Shown here: positions 25,882 through 33,680 of the stretch, piece after piece | Position numbering within the stretch: position 1 is the stretch's first letter | Layout: every line of letters starts with the position of its first letter | Assembly: GCA_041582875.1 (NCBI GenBank) | Contig: JBFHGX010000002.1 | Location: forward strand, 1 to 64,000 | Length of the DNA: 64,000 bases | Reading direction: 5' to 3' | Source: UBA6244 sp041582875 | GTDB lineage: Bacteria > Bacteroidota > Bacteroidia > Bacteroidales > F082 | Translations under genes and position numbers: made by a program | Notes under the pieces: model-generated | The model's input: the letters and a program-made list of their open reading frames with translations, nothing else | Database searches by the model: none | Told to the model about the DNA's origin: nothing

Positions 25882-26916
25882 ATGAAATCAAAAATATTTC
25901 TACTCACATTAGTCGTTTTTGGCATCACATCTTTCAGTAGTTGCCAAAGTCAAAAAACCGTTTCAACTCACATCAGTTTTGCATTTTATAATCTGGAAAA
26001 CTTATTTGACACCATCAACGACCCAAACATCAATGATGAAAGCTATTTGCCTGATGCAGAAAATCCCTGGAATTCGGAGCGCTATCAACACAAACTCGAT
26101 CAAATGAGCATGGTTATGAGTGATATCGATCCTATGGGATTTCCCAGCCTTTTTGGACTTTGCGAGGTGGAAAACAAAACCGTTGTAGAACAATTGATTA
26201 ACCACAACAACTTAAAAAAGGCTCAATACCAAATCATCCATAAAGACAGTCCCGACGAACGTGGTATTGACGTTGCCTTGCTATATAAACCAAAAGACTT
26301 CAAACCTGTTTTCAAACAGTTTATACACGTTACTATTCCCGAGAACCCTGGTAATAAAACACGCGATATCTTGTACGCTAAAGGAATCACTCCCAACAAC
26401 GATACCTTGCATGTGTTTATTAATCATTGGGTAAGCCGGTATGGTGGACAGGAAGCAACGGAACCTTCACGCATCTTTATCGCAGGTCTGATTAAACATG
26501 TGACCGACTCCATTATGCAGGTTAATCCCAATGCAAATATTCTTATATCAGGCGACCTGAATGACAATCCAACCGATGTATCAGTTTCGCAGTACATGCA
26601 AGCCAAAGAAGTTATAACTGACCCCGAAAGCGCATCACTTTACAACTTATCGTTGACACTGTATAAAGAAGGTGTAGGGTCGCTGTACTACAAATCGTGG
26701 GACATGTTCGACCAGATTATTGTTTCTTCAGCTATGCTTACAGGGTCAGGAGGTATAAAAGTCTCATCTGAAAAACAGACTGTGATTAAACACGACTATC
26801 TACTTTATCAACCTAAAAAAGGAGAAGCACGTCCGAGCAGAACTGCTTCAGGCAAGAAATACTTTGGTGGATTTAGTGATCATTTGCCAGTATTCATTAA
26901 CCTTCAGTTAAATTAA
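25882..26916 (+). CDS. Endonuclease/exonuclease/phosphatase-family lipoprotein
   Basis: 344 residues from the ATG at 25882. Lipobox TSFSSC near residue 19, then the EEP fold: FYNLENLFDT (metal Asn), CEVENK (catalytic Glu), DERGIDVALLYKP, FINHWVSR, SGDLNDNP (DxN), and GFSDHLPVF (Asp-His pair). All key residues are present, so it should be an active phosphoesterase exposed outside the inner membrane. The substrate (DNA, phospholipid head group or other) is unknown. Confidence 0.83.
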   Translation: MKSKIFLLTLVVFGITSFSSCQSQKTVSTHISFAFYNLENLFDTINDPNINDESYLPDAENPWNSERYQHKLDQMSMVMSDIDPMGFPSLFGLCEVENKTVVEQLINHNNLKKAQYQIIHKDSPDERGIDVALLYKPKDFKPVFKQFIHVTIPENPGNKTRDILYAKGITPNNDTLHVFINHWVSRYGGQEATEPSRIFIAGLIKHVTDSIMQVNPNANILISGDLNDNPTDVSVSQYMQAKEVITDPESASLYNLSLTLYKEGVGSLYYKSWDMFDQIIVSSAMLTGSGGIKVSSEKQTVIKHDYLLYQPKKGEARPSRTASGKKYFGGFSDHLPVFINLQLN

Positions 26917-26930
26917 CTGAAACTAGCCTC

Positions 26931-27368
26931 CTACTTTTTACTGAAATCAATTTGTTTTATAAAAGAGCCATCTTCGCGCCAAAAACGCCAGATGCTATCC
27001 TTCTCATTGTTGATAAAATGGCCTTCGTAATACCTGTTTCCATTGGCATGATAGGTATTGCTGATTCCGTTGCGGACACCTTCGGTAAATTCACCTTCAC
27101 TCCATAGGATGCCGGTGTTGTAATAAGACTTCCATAAGCCATCCATTTTTTCATTCTTCAACGGGCCTTCTTTAAGCAACGAACCATCCTCGTAATATTC
27201 GCGCTGATAAACAGCAACTTTATTACCATCCAGAATTTCATACAATTGATCAACCTTAACAGCTCCTTCAGGAAATGTTTTAACAACATCTACCCCCTGC
27301 TTCTGTTCATCAACTGACTGACAGGATACAAAAAAAAGAAAAATAAAAAACAACTGAACTAACCTCAT
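26931..27368 (-). CDS. MORN-repeat (YwqK-like) lipoprotein
   Basis: 145 residues. Lipobox FFVSC near residue 17, then MORN_2-type repeats with the YxxGxLxxEGxxKNxxxDGxWxxYY pattern: YEDGSLLKEGPL, NTGILWSEGEF, ANGNRYYEGHF. Often labelled YwqK antitoxin-like, but no toxin partner is adjacent; a structural or surface role is as likely. Last gene of the GT2-pyrC transcript (18 bases after pyrC). Confidence 0.72.
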   Translation of the reverse strand: MRLVQLFFIFLFFVSCQSVDEQKQGVDVVKTFPEGAVKVDQLYEILDGNKVAVYQREYYEDGSLLKEGPLKNEKMDGLWKSYYNTGILWSEGEFTEGVRNGISNTYHANGNRYYEGHFINNEKDSIWRFWREDGSFIKQIDFSKK

Positions 27369-27389
27369 CATAACTTTTATTTAGCTGAA

Positions 27390-28745
27390 TTATACATTAA
27401 AAGTTAATCGCTCACCCCTATCTTGCTCATTTACAGAGCCATTATGATATACAAGCTGTCCGTTAACATAAGTCGAAATTACACGCGCATGTAGCTGCTC
27501 CCCTTCCAAAGGCGACCATCCACATTTATACAATAGATTGCTTTTTTCAACTTTCCAGTCAGCCTCCATGTTTACTAAAACCAAGTCGGCAGCATAACCT
27601 TTACGGATATAGCCACGATTTTTTACCCTAAATAATTCTGCGGGATGATGACACATCATCTGCACAACCTTTTCAAGCGTAAATTCATGTTGCCTCACCA
27701 ACTCCAACATGGCTACCAACGAATGCTGTACCATAGGCCCTCCCGATGGCGCTTTGAAATATGTGCGGTTTTTTTCATCCAAGGTATGAGGTGCGTGATC
27801 GGTGGCTATCACATCAATTCTATTATCCAAAACAGCCTGCCGCAAAGCTTTTCGATCATCAGGACTTTTAATGGCCGGATTCCATTTTATGAAATTGCCC
27901 TTTTTATCGTAGTCATCGCTTGAAAACCAGAGGTGATGAACGCAAACTTCTGCTGTAATTTTCTTGTCCTTCAAGGGAATATTATTGTCAAACAACTCCA
28001 TTTCCCTTGCAGTTGTTAAGTGCAATACATGTAATCTGGTTCCATTCTCTTTTGCTAACTTTACGGCTTTTGCAGATGACAAATAACACGCCTCAGCCGA
28101 ACGTATCTCAGGATGAATCCGTGTAGGAGCCTCTTCGCCATATTTTTGGCTATAACTTGCCTGATTTCTTTGAATTGTTGCTTCATCTTCGCAATGAACA
28201 GCAACCAGTGTGGGCGCAGATTTAAATATCCCTTTAAGAGTTTCTTCATTATCCACCAACATGTTTCCGGTAGACGAACCCATAAACACCTTAATACCAC
28301 ACACTTTTGCAGGATCAGTCTTTACTACTTCTGCCAAATTATCATTGGAAGCCCCCATATAAAAACTAAAGTTGGCCAAAGAAACCTCAGCGGCATGTTG
28401 GTATTTTTCTTCCAAGAGCTCCTGAGTAAGGCAATTTGGAATCGTATTGGGCATATCCATAAAACTGGTGATACCACCAGCTACTGCGGCTCTACTTTCA
28501 GAGGCAATATCACCTTTGTAGGTAAGGCCGGGATCACGAAAGTGTACCTGATCATCAATCACTCCGGGAAGTAAAAAAAGTCCATCGGCATTCACCAACT
28601 CAAATCCTTCAAGAATTGTTTCATTTTTAGGACCACCTTCGTTTACAGAAGTAATGAATCCGTCCTCAATGGTAATCCAACCCTTAAAGGAATTTCCCTC
28701 ATTTACAATGGTGGCTCCTACGATGGCTTTCTTTGACAATGACAT
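27390..28745 (-). CDS. pyrC: Dihydroorotase
   Basis: Zinc amidohydrolase closing the pyrimidine ring (carbamoyl-aspartate to dihydroorotate). 451 residues. The first metal motif is DDQVHFRDPGLTYKGDI, with Gln where most dihydroorotases have the first His of HxH; this variant is shared with the Porphyromonas-type enzyme. The second motif HVLHLTTARE, EVCVHHLWF, and the catalytic Asp in VIATDHAPHT are intact. 5 bases downstream of the GT2 gene. Confidence 0.93.
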   Translation of the reverse strand: MSLSKKAIVGATIVNEGNSFKGWITIEDGFITSVNEGGPKNETILEGFELVNADGLFLLPGVIDDQVHFRDPGLTYKGDIASESRAAVAGGITSFMDMPNTIPNCLTQELLEEKYQHAAEVSLANFSFYMGASNDNLAEVVKTDPAKVCGIKVFMGSSTGNMLVDNEETLKGIFKSAPTLVAVHCEDEATIQRNQASYSQKYGEEAPTRIHPEIRSAEACYLSSAKAVKLAKENGTRLHVLHLTTAREMELFDNNIPLKDKKITAEVCVHHLWFSSDDYDKKGNFIKWNPAIKSPDDRKALRQAVLDNRIDVIATDHAPHTLDEKNRTYFKAPSGGPMVQHSLVAMLELVRQHEFTLEKVVQMMCHHPAELFRVKNRGYIRKGYAADLVLVNMEADWKVEKSNLLYKCGWSPLEGEQLHARVISTYVNGQLVYHNGSVNEQDRGERLTFNV

Positions 28746-28750
28746 GATTT

Positions 28751-29497
28751 CTAGAGTGTTTTGACAGGTTTAATTTTACCAAACATGCTCCGCAAGCGCA
28801 AATCGATGACGCCAAAAATGGCTTCTCTGAAAATGCTTTTATTCATTTTGGAAGTGCCCTCGGTACGATCAGTAAAAATAATAGGGACTTCAACCACCTT
28901 AAAACCCAATTTAACAGCGGTATATTTCATTTCAATTTGAAAAGCATAGCCCACAAATTTAATGCGATCCAGATCAATATTTTCGAGCAAACGCCGCGAC
29001 CAACACATGAAACCAGCTGTGGTATCCATGATGTCCAATCCGGTAATCGCACGCACATAGGTAGATGCATAATACGACATCAAGACTCGACCCATGGGCC
29101 AATTGACTACATTAACTCCAGTGATGTACCTAGAACCCACAGCAGCATCATTTTGAGGAAGCGATACAGCCTGATATAATCGGGTTAAATCTTCAGGATT
29201 ATGCGAAAAATCAGCATCCATTTCAAACAGATAATCATATTCACGCTCCAAACCCCACTTAAAACCTGCAATATAAGCAGTTCCCAAACCCAATTTGCCT
29301 TTGCGCTCAAGAATATGAAGCCGTCCCTCAAACTCTGCCATGAGTTTTTTTACAATGTCGGCGGTTCCGTCAGGACTATTGTCCTCGATGACCAGCACAT
29401 CAAACGTCTGTTTGAGACTAAACACCTTGCGAATAATTCGTTCGATGTTTTCTTTCTCGTTATATGTTGGTATGATTACCAGACTATCACTCTTCAT
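28751..29497 (-). CDS. Polyprenol monophosphomannose synthase-like GT2 glycosyltransferase
   Basis: 248 residues of the DPM1 type: VIIPTYNEKENIERII at the N-terminus, VIEDNSPDGTADIV near residue 36, the DxD-like EMDADFSHNPEDL near 92, and GFMCWSRRLLENID. Transfers a sugar, commonly mannose, to a polyprenyl phosphate at the membrane; no membrane helices of its own. Co-transcribed with pyrC, an arrangement without an obvious metabolic link. Confidence 0.88.
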   Translation of the reverse strand: MKSDSLVIIPTYNEKENIERIIRKVFSLKQTFDVLVIEDNSPDGTADIVKKLMAEFEGRLHILERKGKLGLGTAYIAGFKWGLEREYDYLFEMDADFSHNPEDLTRLYQAVSLPQNDAAVGSRYITGVNVVNWPMGRVLMSYYASTYVRAITGLDIMDTTAGFMCWSRRLLENIDLDRIKFVGYAFQIEMKYTAVKLGFKVVEVPIIFTDRTEGTSKMNKSIFREAIFGVIDLRLRSMFGKIKPVKTL

Positions 29498-29532
29498 GCA
29501 AAGAAAATTTTCTGCGAAAATACGCTAAAGTT

Positions 29533-29540
29533 CAAAGATA
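29533..29540 (-). promoter_or_regulatory. Bacteroidota -7 promoter element for the GT2-pyrC operon
   Basis: Minus-strand TATCTTTG, 36 bases upstream of the ATG at 29497. Confidence 0.55.
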
Positions 29541-29579
29541 CAATTCCTAAAAAATTGAAAATGCTCGAATAGATTGTTT

Positions 29580-32330
29580 TTATGGTTTAAAATTGCCAGA
29601 TGGCCATGTGGGCAATACACATTTCTTATTGCGAACAGAGACCAATGAATCAAAATTGATTACACTTTGCTCCATGATCTTACTATCGTCTTGATGGCAT
29701 GTTAAACAAGCTCCCACTGTGAGGATACGCTTTTGCTGATCAACGGTGAAAGGAAAAACATCTGTACGTGTAGAGACCACCTCGCCTTTTCGGTCATCCA
29801 AAAAACCAACCCAGGCATCCTCAGGTAATCCGTCGTGTTTATTATCCTGATAATGTGAAATCAATCTCCATTTTCCTTGACCATTAGTGATGATAAAATC
29901 GAGTTTTCCTTTTCCATAACCCAAAGCAACCGGGTTGTTATGACATGAGGTACACGAACGACCTTTACTTGCTGTTGTATGGGGAGCTGCCGGAGCAAAT
30001 AGCCGTTTAAATATCAGTGAATCATGTTTATCTTTGGTAAAACTGGCCAAATCGATAGTTAACACCATTCCGGGAACCACTGGAATAACTTCCTGACCAG
30101 TCTCCGTTTTTCTTATGCCCATGGCAGGCAAATGGGCATTGTATTCGCCTACATATTCCACCCAACTGCCTTGTTTTTCCTTGTTAAGAACCATATTGTA
30201 TCCAAGTTCTTGCTCATCATAAGCATTATGACATCCAATACAACTTGGAGCCCAGGCACTGTGACATGCACTACAACTTACCTCATCATGCTCAACGCCT
30301 CTCTGGCAAGCGCGATGCGGTGGGTTCAGGACAAATGTTTTGGTGCTGTTTTTGGAATGCATGAAAAGGGAATCGTTCTTAACCTGAGTATTAATCAAAG
30401 CACGATTTCTTTTTAAGGTGGTGAGAAAAACCCGTTCACCAATATTATCATACCTGAGGGAGGCAATAAGTGCTGACTCCTGATCCAAATCAGCAAATTT
30501 AATCACTTGATTGGCTTGATCGCGATGGCAGTCACTACAGGCGATTTCAGTTTGTTGCTCTTCGTGTGCATACAGATTTCCGTCCCCCATAAGCTCATAG
30601 GAGTTATGACAATCGATGCAATCCATGCCTGCCTTATGGTGAACATCCTGCTGAACAAAACGAAAAACCCGTGTTTCTTCAACTAATCGATACAACGTAT
30701 CTTGCAAAGAAATATCTGTAGCTTCCAACAAGGTTTCGTGCCAACCTTCATAATTGGTCGAAATTCTTCCGGAGCGGCTATGACATCCAAAACAATGGTC
30801 GTTGCTCACTTTGAGATCAATAGAAGGATGAATGGTTAGATAATTGGTATCCTTTGACAACTGAGGATCGTAAAACGCAACTCCCCGATCAAAATCCTGA
30901 TAATTCAAATGACAAGCCAAGCAACCTCCTCCCCTGCTACTCTCAGAAACTGGCCCTGTGACTATTTTGGGATTACCCAAATGACATTTCACACACATAT
31001 TCCTGAGGTGCTCATCTGCAGGCGAATCCTGTAATTCATGAACAGAAGTCAATTGGTCAGGCGTTTCACTTTCGTTGAAAACAAACCTGTTAACAGAAAT
31101 GACCCCGCTCATGGTGGCCATCAATCCAGAATGAATTCTTGAGGCAATATCCGAATGACATTGTGTGGTACCACACGAGATCTGAGCATCCGACAAATTA
31201 CCAGGAATGAGCCGCACCCCTTGATGAGCACTTCTTTTATCCGGAGAAAAAGGATTTCCTCCATGGCATGAATAACAGCCGATAGCCTCCGGATTATGTG
31301 ATGATGAAAAACCAGTCATTTCGGAATGACATTGCATACAACTCTCATTGCGCCCCATGACTTCATGCGGAGGTGATTGACTTGTATCAGAAAAAAAGCC
31401 CAAGACTTTTGTGTTGGCACGATCAACCGGATTGTACACCTCTCCCAAATCAGTGGAACGCCAAGGCCAAATCCATTGCCAATCAGTCCCTCTGAAAAAG
31501 TATCCAACAACCGTTGACAATAAATAGATGACAGTAATGATGAGCAACAACCGTTTCGGCCACCATCCCGCTTTGGCGGTATACGGAACGATCAGTAGTA
31601 ACACAAGAATGGCTAAAACCAATAAAAGTGCATATCCGGGATGGGTAAGCAAATGCAACAATTCCTGAAAACCTACAAAATACCAGGGACCTTTCATCAC
31701 CGGATTTAATCCATCGTGTAAAGGGGCCATGACCAGAAAACTTAGCCCCATGATTAATCCTGTAAAAATGAGGAATGTGCTAAGCTTTGGCCAAACCGTT
31801 CGTACATGTTCCATCACAATGACCACGATAAATAGGGTAAAAGTGGCCAAATGATGCACATAAATTAACTGCAAACTTTCTCCATCTCCAACAAAAGTAT
31901 ATTGCAACATTGAACCTATGAAAGGAACCATGCCAACCAATTCAGAGAAAATACGTTGCGCTTGTTGAGCATCTGCGTCCCCCTTGAGGATAAAGCCGGT
32001 AATCATCACTAAAAAAATAATGATGACCCCAACGGTTAATCGAAACCACAATGAAAAACCCAGCTTGATTTTCTTGCGACGTGTAAAGTGATCATACAAA
32101 TGTATCAAAGTAAAAACCAAAAAAAACTGGGCAGTCCAATAATGTAAATTGCGAAAAAAAGAGGCCGCCGGATTGGTTAACATCAACAAGCTGATGGAAT
32201 AATAAGCATTATTCACATCATAAGGAACAACCAGAAAAACACCCGAAACCACACATACGATGAGCATGACCAGACTTAATTGTCCAAAGGTGGTACCTTT
32301 TATCAATTGATGTAGGGGTTTTAACTTCAT
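29580..32330 (-). CDS. Cytochrome b fused to a multiheme cytochrome c (about 12 hemes)
   Basis: 916 residues. Residues 1 to about 300 form a cytochrome b/b6-type membrane domain with seven or eight helices. Two helices carry the heme-b histidine pairs (HYWTAQFFLVFTLIH and HLATFTLFIVVIVMEH, 13 and 14 residues apart). GPWYF stands where the quinol-site PEWYF motif is expected. The remaining 600 residues hold 11 CxxCH heme sites plus one CGTTQCH (CX4CH). The start overlaps the Rieske gene by 4 bases, so the two form one complex-III-like module: quinol oxidation at the membrane, electrons passed to a periplasmic heme wire. Likely acceptors are a periplasmic reductase or an extracellular acceptor. 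Comparable in concept to Geobacter Cbc complexes. Confidence 0.85.
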   Translation of the reverse strand: MKLKPLHQLIKGTTFGQLSLVMLIVCVVSGVFLVVPYDVNNAYYSISLLMLTNPAASFFRNLHYWTAQFFLVFTLIHLYDHFTRRKKIKLGFSLWFRLTVGVIIIFLVMITGFILKGDADAQQAQRIFSELVGMVPFIGSMLQYTFVGDGESLQLIYVHHLATFTLFIVVIVMEHVRTVWPKLSTFLIFTGLIMGLSFLVMAPLHDGLNPVMKGPWYFVGFQELLHLLTHPGYALLLVLAILVLLLIVPYTAKAGWWPKRLLLIITVIYLLSTVVGYFFRGTDWQWIWPWRSTDLGEVYNPVDRANTKVLGFFSDTSQSPPHEVMGRNESCMQCHSEMTGFSSSHNPEAIGCYSCHGGNPFSPDKRSAHQGVRLIPGNLSDAQISCGTTQCHSDIASRIHSGLMATMSGVISVNRFVFNESETPDQLTSVHELQDSPADEHLRNMCVKCHLGNPKIVTGPVSESSRGGGCLACHLNYQDFDRGVAFYDPQLSKDTNYLTIHPSIDLKVSNDHCFGCHSRSGRISTNYEGWHETLLEATDISLQDTLYRLVEETRVFRFVQQDVHHKAGMDCIDCHNSYELMGDGNLYAHEEQQTEIACSDCHRDQANQVIKFADLDQESALIASLRYDNIGERVFLTTLKRNRALINTQVKNDSLFMHSKNSTKTFVLNPPHRACQRGVEHDEVSCSACHSAWAPSCIGCHNAYDEQELGYNMVLNKEKQGSWVEYVGEYNAHLPAMGIRKTETGQEVIPVVPGMVLTIDLASFTKDKHDSLIFKRLFAPAAPHTTASKGRSCTSCHNNPVALGYGKGKLDFIITNGQGKWRLISHYQDNKHDGLPEDAWVGFLDDRKGEVVSTRTDVFPFTVDQQKRILTVGACLTCHQDDSKIMEQSVINFDSLVSVRNKKCVLPTWPSGNFKP

Positions 32331-32725
32331 GAAAGAAAAACTGTAAGTGTGTTTTGTTCTTTGTTCACTTCAAACGGCAACTTAGGTAGCGATTTAAATG
32401 CGGGCCCTGAAAGCACCTCCCCTTTCAAATTAAAGGAAGATCCATGACATGGACATTGCAGGTTTCCCTTATTCAACTTTTGGATGCGACAACCCAAATG
32501 AGTACATTTCGAAGATAAAACACTGTACTCTTGATGATCATTCACTATGATAAACCGATCGAAAAACCGAACAGAGGAAGTGTCTTCTAAAGGAACTGTG
32601 ACCACATCCAATGGCACATTTTTGCGTTTATCGCCTATCATTTTATACCATAGCCCCACAAAAAAAACACCACCCATTGAGGCAACAGATTTTAAAAAGA
32701 ATCGGCGGTTAACTTGCTGAGGCAT
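32327..32725 (-). CDS. Rieske iron-sulfur protein of a quinol:cytochrome c oxidoreductase
   Basis: 132 residues. The N-terminus NRRFFLKSVASMGGVFFVGLW is a twin-arginine signal anchor, so folded protein should be exported by Tat (tatC is at 49.8 kb). The [2Fe-2S] ligand motifs are complete: CTHLGC and CPCHGSSF, with a following GP loop (LSGPAFKSLPKLP). Translationally coupled (ATGA overlap) to the cytochrome b-multiheme fusion. 93 bases separate it from the Crp/Fnr gene upstream on the same strand. Confidence 0.92.
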   Translation of the reverse strand: MPQQVNRRFFLKSVASMGGVFFVGLWYKMIGDKRKNVPLDVVTVPLEDTSSVRFFDRFIIVNDHQEYSVLSSKCTHLGCRIQKLNKGNLQCPCHGSSFNLKGEVLSGPAFKSLPKLPFEVNKEQNTLTVFLS

Positions 32726-32784
32726 AATATCAGTAAGGTATATAATTATCTTTTATCGAATGGTTGTTTGCTATAAAACTGATG

Positions 32785-32820
32785 GATGAACCTATACAGA
32801 AAACAAGAATTAGGTTCATC
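32785..32820. repeat. 10-bp inverted repeat at the end of the first Crp/Fnr gene
   Basis: GATGAACCTA (32785-32794) and TAGGTTCATC (32811-32820) are perfect inverted repeats with a 16-base spacer. Located exactly at the regulator's stop codon and upstream of the Rieske gene. It could be a weak terminator or operator; no strong T-tract follows. Confidence 0.55.
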
Positions 32821-33520
32821 ATCCTAGATGACAAATCTTCATCAATCCTTCTGGATCTATTACTTCAAAGGTTTTTCCGGTAATTTTAATCAGTTTATCA
32901 TCCTGAAAATTCTTTAGGGTACGTATAACACTTTCGGTAGACATACCTGCCAATTCGGCCAACTCCTTTCGACTAAGTATCAATTCAAACTTATCTGTTT
33001 TGAAAATATTTCCGGCCAAACAAAGAATTAAATCAGCGAGTTTACCAAAGGATTGACGATTATTCAAGGAAAAAAAACGTCCGTTTTTCTGTATTGAAAC
33101 TTCACTAAGCACATCAATAATGGCGGAAGCAAATTTTCCATTCTCGAGAATCAATTGACGTATAATATTGATATCAATAAGCTTAACTGTTGTTTTAACA
33201 TACGCCGAGGCAGTATATTGAAAAATATTTTGATTCAAAGGTAACGATGTAAGGCCAATCAGGCTATTGGGGGCAGCAATCCTTAGGATAAGGGTTTGCC
33301 CCCCTTCCTCATGGAATACTTTCACAAGACCTTCACAAATAAATAAAATATGGCTGGTAAAAGTTCCCTGCTTAACAATTACCTCTCCTTTTTTGTATTC
33401 AACCATTACCTTATTTTTTTCCACAAGATCCCTTTGTTCATCCGTAAGATGCTCAAAGCAATCACAACGCAAATTGGTAACAGTACAGCTGGTTTTTATA
33501 CGATCGACTATGTTATTCAA
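32819..33520 (-). CDS. Crp/Fnr-family transcriptional regulator A
   Basis: 233 residues: cyclic-nucleotide-type sensor domain (YKKGEVIVKQGTFTSHILFICEGLVKVF near residue 43) and a C-terminal winged helix with recognition segment SRKELAELAGMSTESVIRTLKNF. Three N-terminal cysteines (Cys12, Cys19, Cys21) could bind an iron-sulfur cluster or sense thiol state. The start codon appears to be TTG; no ATG lies in frame upstream, and a TATATTTG promoter element sits at 33541-33548. Divergent from the octaheme reductase operon, with a TGAT-N4-ATCA palindrome between. Confidence 0.85.
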   Translation of the reverse strand: MNNIVDRIKTSCTVTNLRCDCFEHLTDEQRDLVEKNKVMVEYKKGEVIVKQGTFTSHILFICEGLVKVFHEEGGQTLILRIAAPNSLIGLTSLPLNQNIFQYTASAYVKTTVKLIDINIIRQLILENGKFASAIIDVLSEVSIQKNGRFFSLNNRQSFGKLADLILCLAGNIFKTDKFELILSRKELAELAGMSTESVIRTLKNFQDDKLIKITGKTFEVIDPEGLMKICHLG

Positions 33521-33540
33521 GGCTTTATCAATTTTAAATA

Positions 33541-33548
33541 CAAATATA
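33541..33548 (-). promoter_or_regulatory. Promoter element of Crp/Fnr regulator A
   Basis: Minus-strand TATATTTG, 20 bases upstream of the TTG start. Confidence 0.5.
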
Positions 33549-33575
33549 GTTATATTTAATATGATCAGCAGTATT

Positions 33576-33591
33576 CATGATGCAAATCATG
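33576..33591. promoter_or_regulatory. Putative Crp/Fnr operator (TGAT-N4-ATCA)
   Basis: CATGAT-GCAA-ATCATG is a perfect 6+6 inverted repeat with a 4-base spacer, containing the TGAT-N4-ATCA core known for FNR-type regulators. It lies between divergent regulator A and the octaheme reductase operon, about 48 bases upstream of the inferred regulator start site and about 75 bases upstream of the operon start site. Confidence 0.6.
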
Positions 33592-33645
33592 TTTTTTAAG
33601 TACCCACATCATATGATAAAAAATAGATAAGCAAGAAAGTCAAGG

Positions 33646-33653
33646 TACTTTTG
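33646..33653 (+). promoter_or_regulatory. Promoter element of the octaheme reductase operon
   Basis: TACTTTTG (TAnnTTTG), 28 bases before the ATG at 33681; rules out the upstream TTG at 33651 as translation start. Confidence 0.55.
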
Positions 33654-33680
33654 TTGAAGAAATTAATTAAAAATAATTAT

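Noticed and set aside
26931..27368. Toxin-antitoxin system (YwqK antitoxin label)
   Set aside because: No toxin gene is adjacent; the MORN-repeat lipoprotein is in the pyrC operon.
33651..33680. Upstream TTG start for the octaheme reductase
   Set aside because: It overlaps the TACTTTTG promoter element; the ATG at 33681 begins a good signal peptide.
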